Shown here piece after piece: positions 43,985-54,840 of a stretch of DNA of 64,000 bases (the stretch's first letter is position 1; the number at the start of each line of letters is the position of its first letter). The position numbers and the translations under genes are program-made. The notes under the pieces were generated by a model, which searched no databases, had not been told where the DNA came from, and was given only the letters and a program-made list of their open reading frames with translations. Source of the stretch: Stenopsyche tienmushanensis (Eukaryota > Arthropoda > Insecta > Trichoptera > Stenopsychidae); assembly GCA_008973525.1 (NCBI GenBank), contig WACJ01000530.1, forward strand, positions 2,170,001 to 2,234,000. Direction: 5' to 3'.

Positions 43985-44325
43985 CTGTGTGGATTGGCCA
44001 CAAGCCTTTCATGTCCAACTGGTCCAAATTTCAGACCATTGACACATCGAAAGAGCGCCTTGCAATCGGTGATTACCAGCTAGTTGTCTTATTTCTAAAT
44101 TAATTTAAACTGTTGGGCACAAGATCTGTGTGCCCAACCGGTCCGCCTTGCAGACCGCTGATACTTCGAATGAGCGTCTCACAATCAGACGCCATACTCG
44201 GACATGTCCACAGAGCGTGATCTGCGTTTTTAACAAAGTCGCCGCATGGAGACTCCGAAATCGGGGAGAAACCAAACCTAAAGAGACTAAAGCGGACGTC
44301 TACCAACATAAAACAGCATAAATGT
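43985..44325 (-). pseudogene. Two abutting copies of a non-LTR ORF2 C-terminus
   Basis: Minus strand 44309-44100 encodes ISESPCGDFVKNADHALW, TCPSMASDCETLIRS and ISGLQGGPVGHTDLV. The C-x-C-like/H/C cluster and the GPVGHTDLV tail are in one frame. A second diverged copy (44080-43985) has the words for RCVNGLKFGPVGH. This is the cleanest example of the tail family in the window. Confidence 0.65.
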
Positions 44326-44381
44326 TAATCTCTCTGAAACGCCATTTGCCTTTTGGCGCTTTTTCAAAGGATGACCGCAAA

Positions 44382-44648
44382 TGCACGTGGGTTTGTTCTT
44401 CATCTTGTTCTTCTATTGGAAAAAGAGCTTACGGCCATGAGCCTGCGGGAAGGACATCTTCCCACAGCTAAGACTATTTGACGATGCCCTCTCTTCTGTG
44501 CGTTGCCGTAGGAGTGGAAGCGGTGCATGTGGAAGAAATACGCAGAATGACAGAAAATGTCACCGTTCATTTTACACATTGCCTTTGAAGGCAGTCAGAA
44601 TGAGAAAAATGTCGCTGTTTATCTGACAAATCGCATCTGCACAGATCA
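44382..44648 (-). mobile_element. Solo-LTR-like element, copy 11
   Basis: Starts TGCACGTGGGTTTGTTCTTC, then GCCTGCGGGAAGGACATCTT with hairpin, CTAAGACTATTTGACGATG, TTCTGTGCGTTGCCGTAGGA and ATGTCGCTGTTTATCTGAC. Lacks the GCGCC motif. Same subfamily as copies 7 and 12. Confidence 0.6.
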
Positions 44649-44723
44649 TAAAAATGACAATCACCAAACAATCTCATCCGAATTCTTCAAATGCTAACTG
44701 TGCACATGCCTTCTTGTTCAGGG

Positions 44724-45248
44724 TGCGGCAGGGAAACTTCCTTATTGTAAACGCATGTTATAAAATTATAGTTATGCCAAAAAGAATAGGGTGACGCTCA
44801 TTCAAAAGAACAAAACTTAATGTTTTTATCATTTAAATTTTGTAACGATCATATAGTGCACAGCGCATTCGCCTTAAGGGCGTACTTTTCAAGCTACCCT
44901 TTAATCATCGCCACGCAACTTGCATTCAGGAATCAATTTAATATCGCACCCGCAGGTCGTATCCCTGATCAAAAATAGATCTTTTATGGGTAGACAGCTT
45001 AAGAAAACAAGGTAATGTGCAGAAAAAAAGTGACCCTATCTGAAATTCCTTGTTTACACCACCCATCTAAAGGTTTTGTCTCAATTGAAGAACAATATTT
45101 AAGCTACCATTGACAACATATCCGTCAACAAAATTATAATAAATATAAAATTTAAAAGTCTTTCTATAATATGATGATAATAATTAAACTGATATCTTCT
45201 ATATTGTTTGGGTTATTTATTTTTAAATAAGGTAATTTCCCTGCTGCA
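44724..45248 (+). mobile_element. MITE with 23-bp inverted ends, copy 2
   Basis: TGCGGCAGGGAAACTTCC then TTATT at the left; AATAAGGTAATTTCCC then TGCTGCA at the right. Interior shares GCATTCGCCTTAAGGGCGTA-like and TTTAATATCGCACCCGC-like sequence with 19647-20145. Confidence 0.7.
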
Positions 45249-47390
45249 CTCTGTATGACTTTGATCTATATGACTTGATTGCTTATAATCGGCCAATTTA
45301 ATGTCAAATTAATTGTAAATTCAATTCGAATTTATGAACATCTTTTATTTAAAGAAATATGGACCATAATTTTAAATGAGAGCAAAAAACACCAAACATT
45401 TATACTGTACCCAAATTTGAAATGTTTAAATATTTAAATGGCGATAATAGATTTTTGTACATTTGAATCATTATTATAAATATTTTGTATGCATTTGTAT
45501 AGAATATGGATTTAGATTAGATTGGCTATCGATTTCTACATGGTTATATGATGAAATCATTGTATTATAGCTCTTTGTGAGGTTTCAAGTAGTCCAACAA
45601 CTCGCACGTGAGCCAAAGTACATCGGCCCAGCTGTACAGACTCTTCTTTTTTCGTTTCCAGTAACTTATGTGTTCATGAATCACTCGTTCAATTAACTTT
45701 CTAGAGATCCTGAGCAAGCATAACGAAGTTCAGCTCGGTCGGGAATCGGCCCAATAATTAATTCATAGTATCATTGGATCGCATGTCAGTTGCTCATATA
45801 ATGTCTGCCTAATTAAAATATTCGCCCGGACACATATATCAAAACTATCTGACGGCCCTGTGCAAAGTAGAGACTTTCAGTCACGGGAATCCTTGCTGAT
45901 GGACGTCCAGCCATAGCGATTTAATACCACAAAATGTTTTGATTCGTGCCGCAATAAATTTAGCGCCGCTTTATGGCAAAACGAATTCGACCCTTATTTT
46001 CGAATCTATACCGCGATAGCATCCGCGGATTATTACCCTCGTTCTGGAATAGTCCAACCACATTGAGGGGTTTTGTGGAGCCGAATACACTCAACCTGAG
46101 GCTTCATGTTACCGTTTTCAGCCGCGAATAAGTGCATCAATAAATCACCAGATGCAACGCGAAGACTTGCAGCGTGTCACTCTAACGATGCACCATACAT
46201 TATTACGGCCAGAAATGCATGAAATTAATTTTTGCTGCAAAAAAAGAAACATTTTTTACGAGTGGATGTACTGCATATGACTACACATTATCGTTTCATT
46301 ATATATTACTTCTACTTGGGTACATCTTTAGATTATGATTCTTATAATCGCATATAATATATCGCATAATCTTTAATAGTGCTGCAAAAAGAAAAGGCAT
46401 GGATATTATTCTGTACTACAGAACGATCATATTATAGATTGGTATTTAGGTACATCTTCCAAGAAAATCCAAAATTATTTACGGAGTTAAAGCTATTTTT
46501 TCAACACGGTTGACATGATATCTCAAGTTTTAATTGTCTGATTGATTTCAAATTTAAAATAAACAATTTTTATATAACTTTCTATTGTTTCTACCAGATT
46601 TATATTAAAATTTTATTTTGAACCATTTTAAAAAAAATTTAAAACTGAAAAAATAATGTAAAAAAAAATATTTTTTTAAACAGTCGCAATTTTATTGAAA
46701 TATAATAATTTATTTTGTTTGAGGTAGGGACTATAGCAAATATTTTATTGATTAAGAATCGTTTATATTTTTTAAATTTTAGATGATTAAAATGGTTTAA
46801 ATCGTGTTAACTAGGACACACCTTTTTTTCACCCCTTACAAAACACCCAAAATTTTTACCTCTTGACTAGAATATACCCTTGATGAAAATTCTTTATACT
46901 AATACATTTGTACAGCAAAATTCCGGGTTATATTTGAATGTCCCTCATACAACCGAAATTTCTTTACATATTTTGCAATTCATTTTCCATGTGATTTTAA
47001 AAATATTGTTCCAGAAGTCATTTAAAAACGATCTTCTTCTATAGACTTTATTATTTTAATTCTTCATAATTCAAGTATCTTACTTAAAGAACTCATTGGC
47101 GATCAAATAACGATCATTTTTATGCCAGAAAATGCCATAATGTACTATAAAATGTACATTATGTATACAATAAACTGACCCCGAAAAACACTATTCGAAA
47201 ATTGATCAATCATGCATTTATAGAAACACAGGACGTGGTTTATTGCTTCAGGCAACGTGTAGCGCGTGCTAAAAAATAGATAGGATCCAAAAACATGCGC
47301 GCTCTCGCCTTGAAGACCGATTGTCTCCCTCTCTCCCGTGAACGGAGTTCAAACGGCGCATTGCGCGCGCATCCTTTACTTCACCAGACC
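45249..47390. other. 2.1 kb without recognised features
   Basis: Strongly AT-rich at 46240-47160; a GC-richer part at 45590-46160 and a palindromic GCGCGCGC-containing patch near 47290-47375. No family signature seen. Confidence 0.45.
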
Positions 47391-47394
47391 AATA

Positions 47395-47465
47395 TCACTA
47401 TAACTCCCCAAAGTTTCATTGCAATCGGATGAATAGTATAAAAATTTATACAATACAAACATACA
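47395..47465 (+). repeat. RTE-like 3' tail
   Basis: ATAACTCCCCAAAGTTTCAT then TGCAATCGGATGAATAG and ATACAATACAAACATACACA. Standard LINE tail format, single copy. Confidence 0.55.
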
Positions 47466-48290
47466 CACATAGATATTTGGAGGACCCGAAAGTGTTTGAT
47501 CATTAAGAGCTAAAGGGATGATCTTAGAATTTTGCCAGACTCATCGGTAAAGCGAATAGGATGGGTACCGCACGCCTTTATCTTCAAAATCGGATAAAAG
47601 ACACTACTTTGTAGCATTTCAGCCTAAATCCTTTTAAAACCATTAATTTCTAGTAATTTCTTACTATATTTTTATAGTAATGAATACTGTTATATCATAA
47701 TACCTTTGGTTTAGTAACTATTAATAGAATAAATATTGTCTTTTCGAAAAAAATAACCATGTTTAGTTGAAGTCCACTATTAAATTGGAACAGCGAGTGA
47801 CCATAAGAAAGCTAAGACCTGCTCAAATCGCGTTTTAAATCGATTCTTATTATTGCTTTTTATGATTTTATATAATTCAAAGGTAATATATTTTCATATG
47901 CATACTTATTTCATATTTTGTTGAAAATCTTCAAATCCAACCTTCAAATTAAAAAATAGAGCTCATATTTTCTATCGTTTGGTGTCATATTTGGGGATAA
48001 TTTTAAAAAATAATTCGATTATCAGAGTTTGATTTATATTGTTTATTTGGGGAAGACATCCAGCCCAAAAGCTCGCTTACAGGAATGCAATAAAATCGCA
48101 AAAGCTTCACAAAGCTTTCAATCAGAGCGGGTCTCGCGGGTTCCCGTCGACCCTAGTCCCGGTCTCATCATTTACGAAACAACAGAAACAGAGGGGCACA
48201 TTATAATGCGGAACCGTAAATTACAACAAATTGCATTTTGCACGTCTGCAGTTATTATTAAGTTGGTTGCATTTGCGTGAGCGAATGCAG
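47466..48290. other. 0.8 kb without recognised genes
   Basis: Contains the complement of the CCCATCCTATCC repeat (47545-47580) and GCGAGTGACCATAAGAAA (47791). Nothing else. Confidence 0.4.
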
Positions 48291-48294
48291 TATA

Positions 48295-48500
48295 TCAGAG
48301 CGGCCTCCTTCCCGGGCCCACCTCTTCTTCGACGTCCTCCTCTCGGGACCCCTCCCGATCTGACGAGCTGAACTCTTCATTCCAATGACACGTGTCTTCC
48401 TCGAGTCCAGATCTCCGATAAACATCTTCACGCGAGAAGACAAATTGAGTTGTCGCCTTCCTGCGAACATTGCTCTTTCTTGTTTTGGCACACACTGCAT
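48295..48500 (-). other. GC-richer candidate exon, acidic product
   Basis: One minus-strand frame of 66 codons includes TTQFVFSREDVYRRSGLEED and then SSSDREGSREEDVEEEVGPG. The charged, low-complexity C-terminus looks more protein-like than the surrounding noise and GC content rises sharply here. No acceptor with a pyrimidine tract, no family match and an overlapping second open frame keep this weak. Confidence 0.2.
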
Positions 48501-49925
48501 GACATAGCTTAATTTATGGAATGAATATGTTGCAAATTAAGCACGAAATTATTCGATTTTAAGCCACAATCGATTTCATATTTGCACTCACAAATATCGA
48601 CAATAAACAGATGCAGCTTAAATTCACATTGATTATTTTATGGTTGTTCTGATACGATATTATATATATATATTATATACATTTTTCTTACTGCGAATAC
48701 GCTTTCAGTCCCTAGAATCAATAAAATCGTCTTTATCGTTGTCTGAACCGATAGCCCTTTGATCTGAACACAGACATTTTCATGTGGCTGCGATCTTATT
48801 ATAGGACATAATTCACGTCTATTTAAATAAAAATTCCCTAGTTGATAATTTGCTTGATTTTTTTAATGCAAATTAAATCAAATTAAATAACGAGACTGAG
48901 CTTATATGGATCGTTCTATATAACGTAAATCGAAAATATATCTTATATAAATATGCACAATCTTGATCAAAATTAAATTTGTGCAATGTCTCGATTTATC
49001 TTTTAGCTGAAATTGAATAAAATAATGTCTGAATCATTTGCTTTAAATTTTCCATCGGGACGAAACAACAATAAATCGATGTCACTTCAAATATTGTAGG
49101 TGTATAGTAGTTGCGAGATAATCTTAACAAAAGAAAAATGTAATTGTCTTCAAGATTTTCGCTCGTTATAAGCGTGAAATTCACATTAAAAAGTATCATC
49201 TACAACCAAGTGCCTGTAAAAAAATTACACTCTATTTTTAATATATATTCCAATGTGTTTTAGATAAATTGGGGTATAGTAAATAGGTATTAAATTATTC
49301 TGAATTATGAAATATGTATAGAAAAATACAGCAAAATTCCGGGCTATATTTGAATCTCATATAAATTTAAATACCCTCAGATGCTAGTAAATCAATTTAA
49401 AAATCGAAATACAATCGAATCGAATCTGACTATTAAATAACGGGATTGTACTGACGCACAACAATAAATCAATATTTCTTAATCTCAAAAAAAAAAGAAA
49501 ATGTGAAGTTTTTCTTAAAGAAAATCTACTTTCCAATAAAATATATAGACCTTCTGCCAAAACTGATCGAATATAACCAATAAAATAAAAATGCAATGAT
49601 GAGCAAGAATTGATATTTTTATTGTGCTCGTTATAACCGTGAAATTTGCATTAAAAAGCATCCTATCCGAATATTTCCCGCGTGATCGTTCGCTATAACA
49701 GTGATTTGGTCAAAGGATGCTCTTAAAAACGACTTGAGTACTTTCCAGTGATGTATAATGATGTTAGGATATGATTATTTGGATAGGAATTATTGTTGAT
49801 ATATGAATTATCGGTGTTTGGTTCAGTTGTTTTAAGTCCAGTCAATCAAATCAAGATAAGCCTGGATCAAGACAAAATTGAAAAGCTTCGATAAGATAAT
49901 ATCAAAGAATTGCAAGACGGGCGCG
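48501..49925. other. 1.4 kb AT-rich, nothing recognised
   Basis: Contains TA microsatellite at 48658-48682. GCTCGTTATAA, preceding a CGTGAAAT-type word, occurs twice on opposite strands (49158 and 49626). No gene seen. Confidence 0.4.
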
Positions 49926-49927
49926 AT

Positions 49928-50460
49928 TGCACGTGGGTTTGTTCTTCTATCGGACCGTGGTGACGCCAAATGGTGATAGAGTGCTGATGGAAATACTTTT
50001 GTCTTTTATCATAAATATTATCTTTTATTGATGAAGTCTTCCATAAGACATCCTGAGTTTGATCCCAGGATAGTGTCAGATTCAGGTTAGTGTCAAAGTG
50101 TCAGTTTTTCTTGCTCACCATCATGCTGCAGACCATGGTCTCAGCGTTGACCTCGGCTACCCCGAGCACTTGTTTCAGCATGTTTCTCTGGTGTGTCCAA
50201 GCATCACAATCATTGATGGGTCCTACACCGGCTTACGACCGGGATAAGTCGGTGGGTCCATCTTTCCTCGCTGGACTGATCCCATCTCTACTGCCAGGCT
50301 TCCTTCAGTTTCTGGTCATGCTCGTTGTAGTTTTTGGGATCTTCGAAGTCCAAGGCCCTCTTCTTCGCTTGGAGGTCCAGCGGGTCCCTGCCGTTATCAA
50401 GCTGCGGGAAGGACATCTTTCCGCAGCTTAGGCTATTTCACTCTCTTCTGCGCTTCAACC
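49928..50460 (-). mobile_element. Solo-LTR-like element, copy 12, interrupted by an R1 fragment
   Basis: The right-hand end of the LTR on the complement (TGCACGTGGGTTTGTTCTTC then TATCGGACC, and ACTTTTGTCTTTTATCATAA) covers 49928 to about 50079. The hairpin AAGCTGCGGGAAGGACATC and GCTTAGGCTATTTCACTCTC resume at 50398. In between lies a non-LTR fragment. Confidence 0.65.
50080..50397 (-). pseudogene. R1-clade retrotransposon C-terminal fragment inside the LTR
   Basis: The minus strand reads DPLDLQAKKRALDFEDPKN, parallel to PPLDLLAKKRALDYEDPKR at 31440. It then has an extra piece, KLKEAWQ, a stop, and RWDQSSEERWTHRLIP, which is the 'RW...GRWTxRLIP' motif common in R1 C-termini. The last part again matches the TPEKHAETSARGS region of the copy at 31390-31330, and TCGGCTACCCCGAGCACTTG is shared at nucleotide level. 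Confidence 0.75.
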
Positions 50461-50675
50461 AAATTAGATACGCGTCAATATTTATTAAATTTATATTAAA
50501 TTGTTTAATAATGCATGGCAAATTATGCGCCTTTAGCAAGATGGCATTATATGCCACACAGCACATGTCACGATTGACATTCTCATTCAGCGATTTGAAA
50601 GCATGGTTTTCTCGCGCATTGGTGATATTATACTTCATGCTTAATATTATAAACGATGTTATATTAAATATTTAA

Positions 50676-50785
50676 TGCCATAATATATTCTTTCGAATAA
50701 AAGAAAAATTGTGTGGGTATCTTGTATACAACTTGTTTTATTTGCGTTTAAAAGTCGAGCGTCTTTATTGAAAGACCCTGATGTA
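50676..50785 (+). repeat. TGTTTTATTTGC...GAGCGTC repeat copy
   Basis: TGCCATAATATATTCTTTCG, AATAAAAG, ATACAACTTGTTTTATTTGC and GTCGAGCGTCTTTATTGAAA, shared with 61233-61345 and 11450-11570. Confidence 0.55.
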
Positions 50786-51366
50786 TACAGCTTAATTTTA
50801 AGTAAAGGCATACCAGCAGTCAAAGTTTGTCATACATTTCCGGCTGTAGTATATATACTTGCAGACATATTGACGAGCAAAGATCCGAAAGCGTGTCACT
50901 CGTGTGAACACTTTGAATGCCCAACTTGCGAATCGCAAAAGCAATTTAGCTGTCATTCCGCTGCACCCAAATGCATAAATGTCAGTCTTCGAGCGCTGCA
51001 TTATGCAGTGCGAGCACTTAATTATTTCTTCGCAAGTGCGTTAGAAATCTCCCGACATTCCCGGCCGTTTTCCCCCATTGCCAAACACATACATTTCACT
51101 CATGCCACACGGTTAGTTCGCCCAACTAACTAAACTACCAACTTTCTTTAGCATGCGCAACTTAACTTCTGCAGGTACCTGCGTCGACAATTAATTTAAG
51201 CTCTCATCATCAATCACGATCTTGTCTTTATCACCTCACGTGGTGCGGGGGAGAACGCGTTGAAGCCTGAAACTTTATCGCTCGGCGCCCGACGAAGAAG
51301 CGGAGAGAGATTTATTATCTCCTTATCTACTTATCAGTTTAACTAACAAAATAACTTATTTTGCAG
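50786..51366. other. Upstream region of the zinc-finger gene, ending in a splice acceptor
   Basis: The last bases AACTTATTTTGCAG form an acceptor, with AG at 51365-51366, so this is at least partly intron with a non-coding first exon further upstream. A frame at 50711-51133 contains a cysteine-rich CHSCEHFECPTCES stretch, but it starts in a dispersed repeat, so I do not call it a gene. Confidence 0.5.
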
Positions 51367-53420
51367 GTAAACAACCCCGCCATGTTGGAGCTGGCCCAAC
51401 ACGAAGAAGACGACGACGACAACCACCTTTGCATCAAATGTAACGCGACGATCATAGGACTCGATAATTATGTGGCCCATCGGAAAAACGCCTGCGGGAA
51501 GCCAAAAACAAGTGAACCCACCAAAATCCAGCCGGAAAAAGATTGCAATCAAGGAGCTGACGTATTTTTTCAATCTCTCCAATTACAAAGCAGTGTCAAA
51601 AGACCATCAACATCAGTGCAACCGATCGCATCATCGTCCAAAATGGTCGCCGGAGTTCGCACAAGAAGAGCAACGGCAGCGATTATAGCCCTATCCAGGG
51701 ATTTATATACATCCCAAGACACTCCACCAGATATTGTATCAAATAAAAGGGGAGAGGATTGGATAGGGGGCCACAGTTTGAAAGTGACAGAATGTGACGA
51801 CAACCAAACCAAGCTTATCAAGGCAGTCGCCAATATCAGCGGATCTGCCAAGAAAGAATCGATTTTAACATCCTTCAACATATTAGATGAATACAAACAC
51901 GACGAAGATTCAAACGAAGACTCGGACGAATCGGATGATATTGACGAAGAAGAGCAAACTGGAGGAAAATGGAAACCAATGATATCACACTCGGGTGGTA
52001 AATGGAAGCCAATCTTCAGCGGAAGAGATTCAACCACCCATTGGACGACAGTCAGTGCCATCACGCCTGAACCTGATCACATCGACGACTGGGAAGATGA
52101 ACACACCGGCGGTAAATGGAAGACTTTCATGACCCAACCCGTTGAAATATCACGAATCGATAAACTGAACGACATGGAAGAAGAAGAAGACGACGCTTAC
52201 ATGCCGCCACCGGGACACACAAAGGGCAAATGGATCCCAGGAGCAAAGGACGGCATAAAAAACGACCACAAAGCACACATTATGGACGCAATGGCTCTGC
52301 ACAAAGAAGGCGGATCCATACAGTATTGGTGCGGACCATGCAATCGCCGACTGGGTTCCAGAAGCATATACGAAAGACATTTAACATCGAAGCTGCATCT
52401 CAAACGGACGCTCCCCGAAAAAGATCTGGAGTTCTCCGGAACGTTCAAAACGGAAAAGAACGAAAACATAAGCACCAAGCGCACATCGAAACCTTCTTCT
52501 TATTTAAGCGACTATTTCTACGTCCAACTTAAAAAACCGCACAAGAAAAAGATAGACGAATCGCTCGGAATCAAAAAAAGGCGCAATCGCTGCCCGACGT
52601 TCGTCATCTGCATGGTCTGCAAATACAAAGTCAAACCGAACCTCCTAGGCAAGCATCTGATATCGCACTATCATTTTAGGCGAGGCGATCTGAACGACGA
52701 ATTCAACAAGGCTCAGATTCTGGACAACATCCACAAAATCGTCAGACAATCGCCCTTCCAATGCAGTCCTTGCAAATTCTACGCCAATTGGCAGGCGGAA
52801 TTCATGCGACACTGGCGCACGAAAGCGCATCGACAGACCGTAGAAAACAGCCCCGGTAGATTTTGGTGCTCGTTCTGCAAATTCGAATGCAAAGACTTCG
52901 CCGAGATAACCGATCACCTCAAAGGCGACGATCACCAGGAAGTCGTCGCGGCCATCAATCGATCCATCCCGATAATCATCCGCAAGCGATCCGTGCTATC
53001 CTGTCCCGCGTGCAAGAAGGAGTTCAAATACAACATCCAGCTGAAGAAGCACATGAAGTCCAGCTGCAGCACCGCCGCCAATTCGACGGCGTCCGACGAA
53101 TACCAGGGCAGAAAGAAGTGCAACATGTGCCCTTTCAAATGCAAGACCAAGTTCGGGATAGCGCGCCACATGAAACAGAAGCACAACGAGAAACTGTACT
53201 ACTGTTCGGCGTGCGGCGTCCAATTCAATTCATCGGACGACGCGCGCCATCATCGACGATCGCAAAACCACAGGATCAAGGAGAAGGAATCGAGGAAGGA
53301 GAAGGGATTCGAAGTCAAGGATCTGTCCAAGTCTTGTTCGCATTGCGATGCACCCAAATTCAAAAACATATTGGAATTGAAGCAGCATCTGCAGAAAGAG
53401 CACAAAGACGTCTTTAGCAG
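51367..53420 (+). CDS. Zinc-finger protein, first coding exon (nine C2H2-type fingers, GGKWKP repeats)
   Basis: The exon starts after the acceptor at 51366; coding starts at ATG 51382 (MLELAQHEE), the first ATG of the exon, with 15 nt of 5' UTR. It ends at 53420 before the donor GTAAGC, in phase 2, after 679 codons. Residue positions are counted from this ATG. Fingers begin at Cys 17 (C2HC type), 317, 410, 461, 496, 541 (C2HC), 580, 608 and 652. Fingers at 317, 461 and 496 have a 5-residue His-His gap, a U1-like spacing often seen in RNA- or protein-binding fingers. An acidic run DEDSNEDSDESDDIDEEE precedes four GGKWKP-type repeats at about 194, 205, 243 and 281. Basic KKPHKKK and KKRRNR may act as nuclear signals. 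Likely a nuclear nucleic-acid-binding protein; the exact orthologue is not recognised. Confidence 0.88.
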
Positions 53421-53811
53421 GTAAGCCAAATGTAATTGTTGTTTTGATGTAAAAGCCGATTCTCCCCTTTCAGTTCATTGTATTGATGATTTCCCTTGTC
53501 TATAGTGCAAAGATCCATTCATTAATGATGTTCTGTGTATTGTGTCAGCGATCTAAAAGGCGGATCGGTTGAGCACACAAACCGCAAGACGCTCATTTGT
53601 CATATCAGCGGTCTGAAAAGCGGACCGATTGAACACACAAACGTTATGGCCACTCGTTCCTCTTTTTCCAATCTTCTACTTAAACAAAATGACTTATATC
53701 ATTTGAAAAGACGTATATATATTATATATTATACAGTGCTAATATCACTCTATGTTTTATTAACGCTTTGCATTAAATAGGCATTTTTATTTGATTTTTT
53801 TTTATTTTCAG
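53421..53811 (+). other. Intron of the zinc-finger gene, carrying a LINE tail fragment
   Basis: Donor GTAAGC at 53421; acceptor after a T-rich tract, TTTTTTTTATTTTCAG, ending at 53811. The intron is about 390 bp and phase 2. It contains two repeated units (53545-53585 and 53606-53650) of the non-LTR tail word set, reading ISGLKSGPIEHTNVMATRS in one frame. Confidence 0.8.
53540..53690 (+). pseudogene. Non-LTR retrotransposon tail fragments in the intron
   Basis: VSDLKGGSVEHTNRKTLI and HISGLKSGPIEHTNVMAT repeat the 'xSGLKxGPxxHTxLxAT' tail seen at 44100-44150 and 8655-8750. Here it is in sense with the host gene and duplicated in tandem, spacing about 60 bp. Confidence 0.5.
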
Positions 53812-54327
53812 CTGTTCTTTATGCGGTATGAAATTCACGCTACCCCAAGAAGTCACATGGCATTTGAGAAATAAAGCGTGCGTTTTTAATGCCCCAGAAT
53901 CTCGCAATGATCAAATGTGGAACTGCCGCTTCTGTCCATTCGTCACTTCTTCTCATGCGGAGTGCATTTATCATGAAGTCTTACACGGCGAGCCTACCAA
54001 AGAGCAAAAAACCAAAAACAGCGAAGAAAAGCGAGCCAAAAGATACTCATGTCCGATTTGTCACAAGATCTTCTCGAAGCACTCGCTGCGTTGCCATCTG
54101 AGGATGCACACCGATGAGAGACCTCATGTGTGCGAAATGTGCGATGGGCGATTTTCGCGGAGGAGCAATCTGCTCTATCACATGAAGAAGATCCACAGCA
54201 AGCAACCGACCGAGGAGATGGTGATCGAGATGAAAGTGGAGCCTGTGAAGGCGGAAGAAGAAAAACCAATAAAAGCGACGCCGAAGCACTTCCTCTGCTC
54301 CGTATGCGGAGCCAGCTTCAATAAGAA
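53812..54327 (+). CDS. Zinc-finger protein, second coding exon (fingers 10-14, last one split)
   Basis: Joining to the previous exon restores one frame: the split Ser codon leads directly into CSLCGMKFTLPQEVTWHL. Fingers begin at Cys 681, 718, 760, 787 and 842 of the joined protein. Fingers 12 and 13 (YSCPICHKIFSKHSLRCHLR and HVCEMCDGRFSRRSNLLYHM) are classical C2H2 with a TDERP-type linker between them, suggesting sequence-specific DNA binding. A charged spacer (EEMVIEMKVEPVKAEEEKP) follows; VKVEP/MKVEP-like words are common SUMO-acceptor contexts. The exon ends at 54327 before GTGAGT, phase 2, leaving finger 14 (FLCSVCGASFNK) cut before its histidines. At least 851 residues are encoded so far. 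Confidence 0.88.
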
Positions 54328-54627
54328 GTGAGTATTATATTCTATTTAAAAAACTATGTGAGGGAATGTGTTTTCTTAGGCATTTAATCCGCATGTAAGA
54401 CTGCCGAGGAATTTTATTAATATGATGGGTCATGGATATTCACTATGGGCCGGGGAACATTTGAATCTACGACGCCATAAAATGTCGTGTGGTCAAGGAT
54501 GAACTCTTCGTCCGGTCGATGACTACAATTTCACATCCATTAAATCAATCCAGGCATGGATATGCTATTAATTTTGAAGGGATCATATTTATTTGATGTA
54601 TTATACTACAAATAAAACACAATTTTA
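54328..54627 (+). other. Start of a long downstream intron of the zinc-finger gene
   Basis: Donor GTGAGT at 54328. No exon completing the last finger was found between here and 64000, so the intron exceeds 9.6 kb, or a short exon escaped detection. Confidence 0.6.
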
Positions 54628-54840
54628 TTTTAGCACCGCGCAGCGTGATTCAAGCTTGTATATCAATAAATGAACCTTAACACTGTCGATAACACGCAAT
54701 ATTAATTCATTTCTTTGTGTAAACATAAACAATACACATAATTATAAATAGAAGCATACCATTAAAAATGAAGCGCTATGGATCGCAATATTTAAACGTG
54801 AAGGGGTACCTTTACAGCGCTACCATCGATGTCCAAGTAT
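54628..54840 (-). repeat. Family J repeat, inverted long copy
   Basis: GCGCAGCGTGATTCAAGCTT, TGAACCTTAACACTGTCGAT, AAATGAAGCGCTATGGATCG and GGGGTACCTTTACAGCGCTA. Complement of 13430-13770. Confidence 0.6.

Noticed and set aside
43572..44027. 151-codon minus-strand frame
   Set aside because: Its N-terminal part overlaps the non-LTR tail fragment in another frame; the remainder has no domain.
50711..51133. 140-codon frame with a CHSCEHFECPTCES cysteine cluster, just upstream of the zinc-finger gene
   Set aside because: Its first 25 codons lie in a dispersed repeat found at three places; no splice sites or family match. Composition may be chance.
51361..51381. In-frame extension of the zinc-finger exon upstream of ATG 51382, starting at TTG
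   Set aside because: The first six bases are the end of the intron (TTGCAG acceptor); eukaryotic initiation at TTG is unlikely, and an ATG follows directly in the exon.
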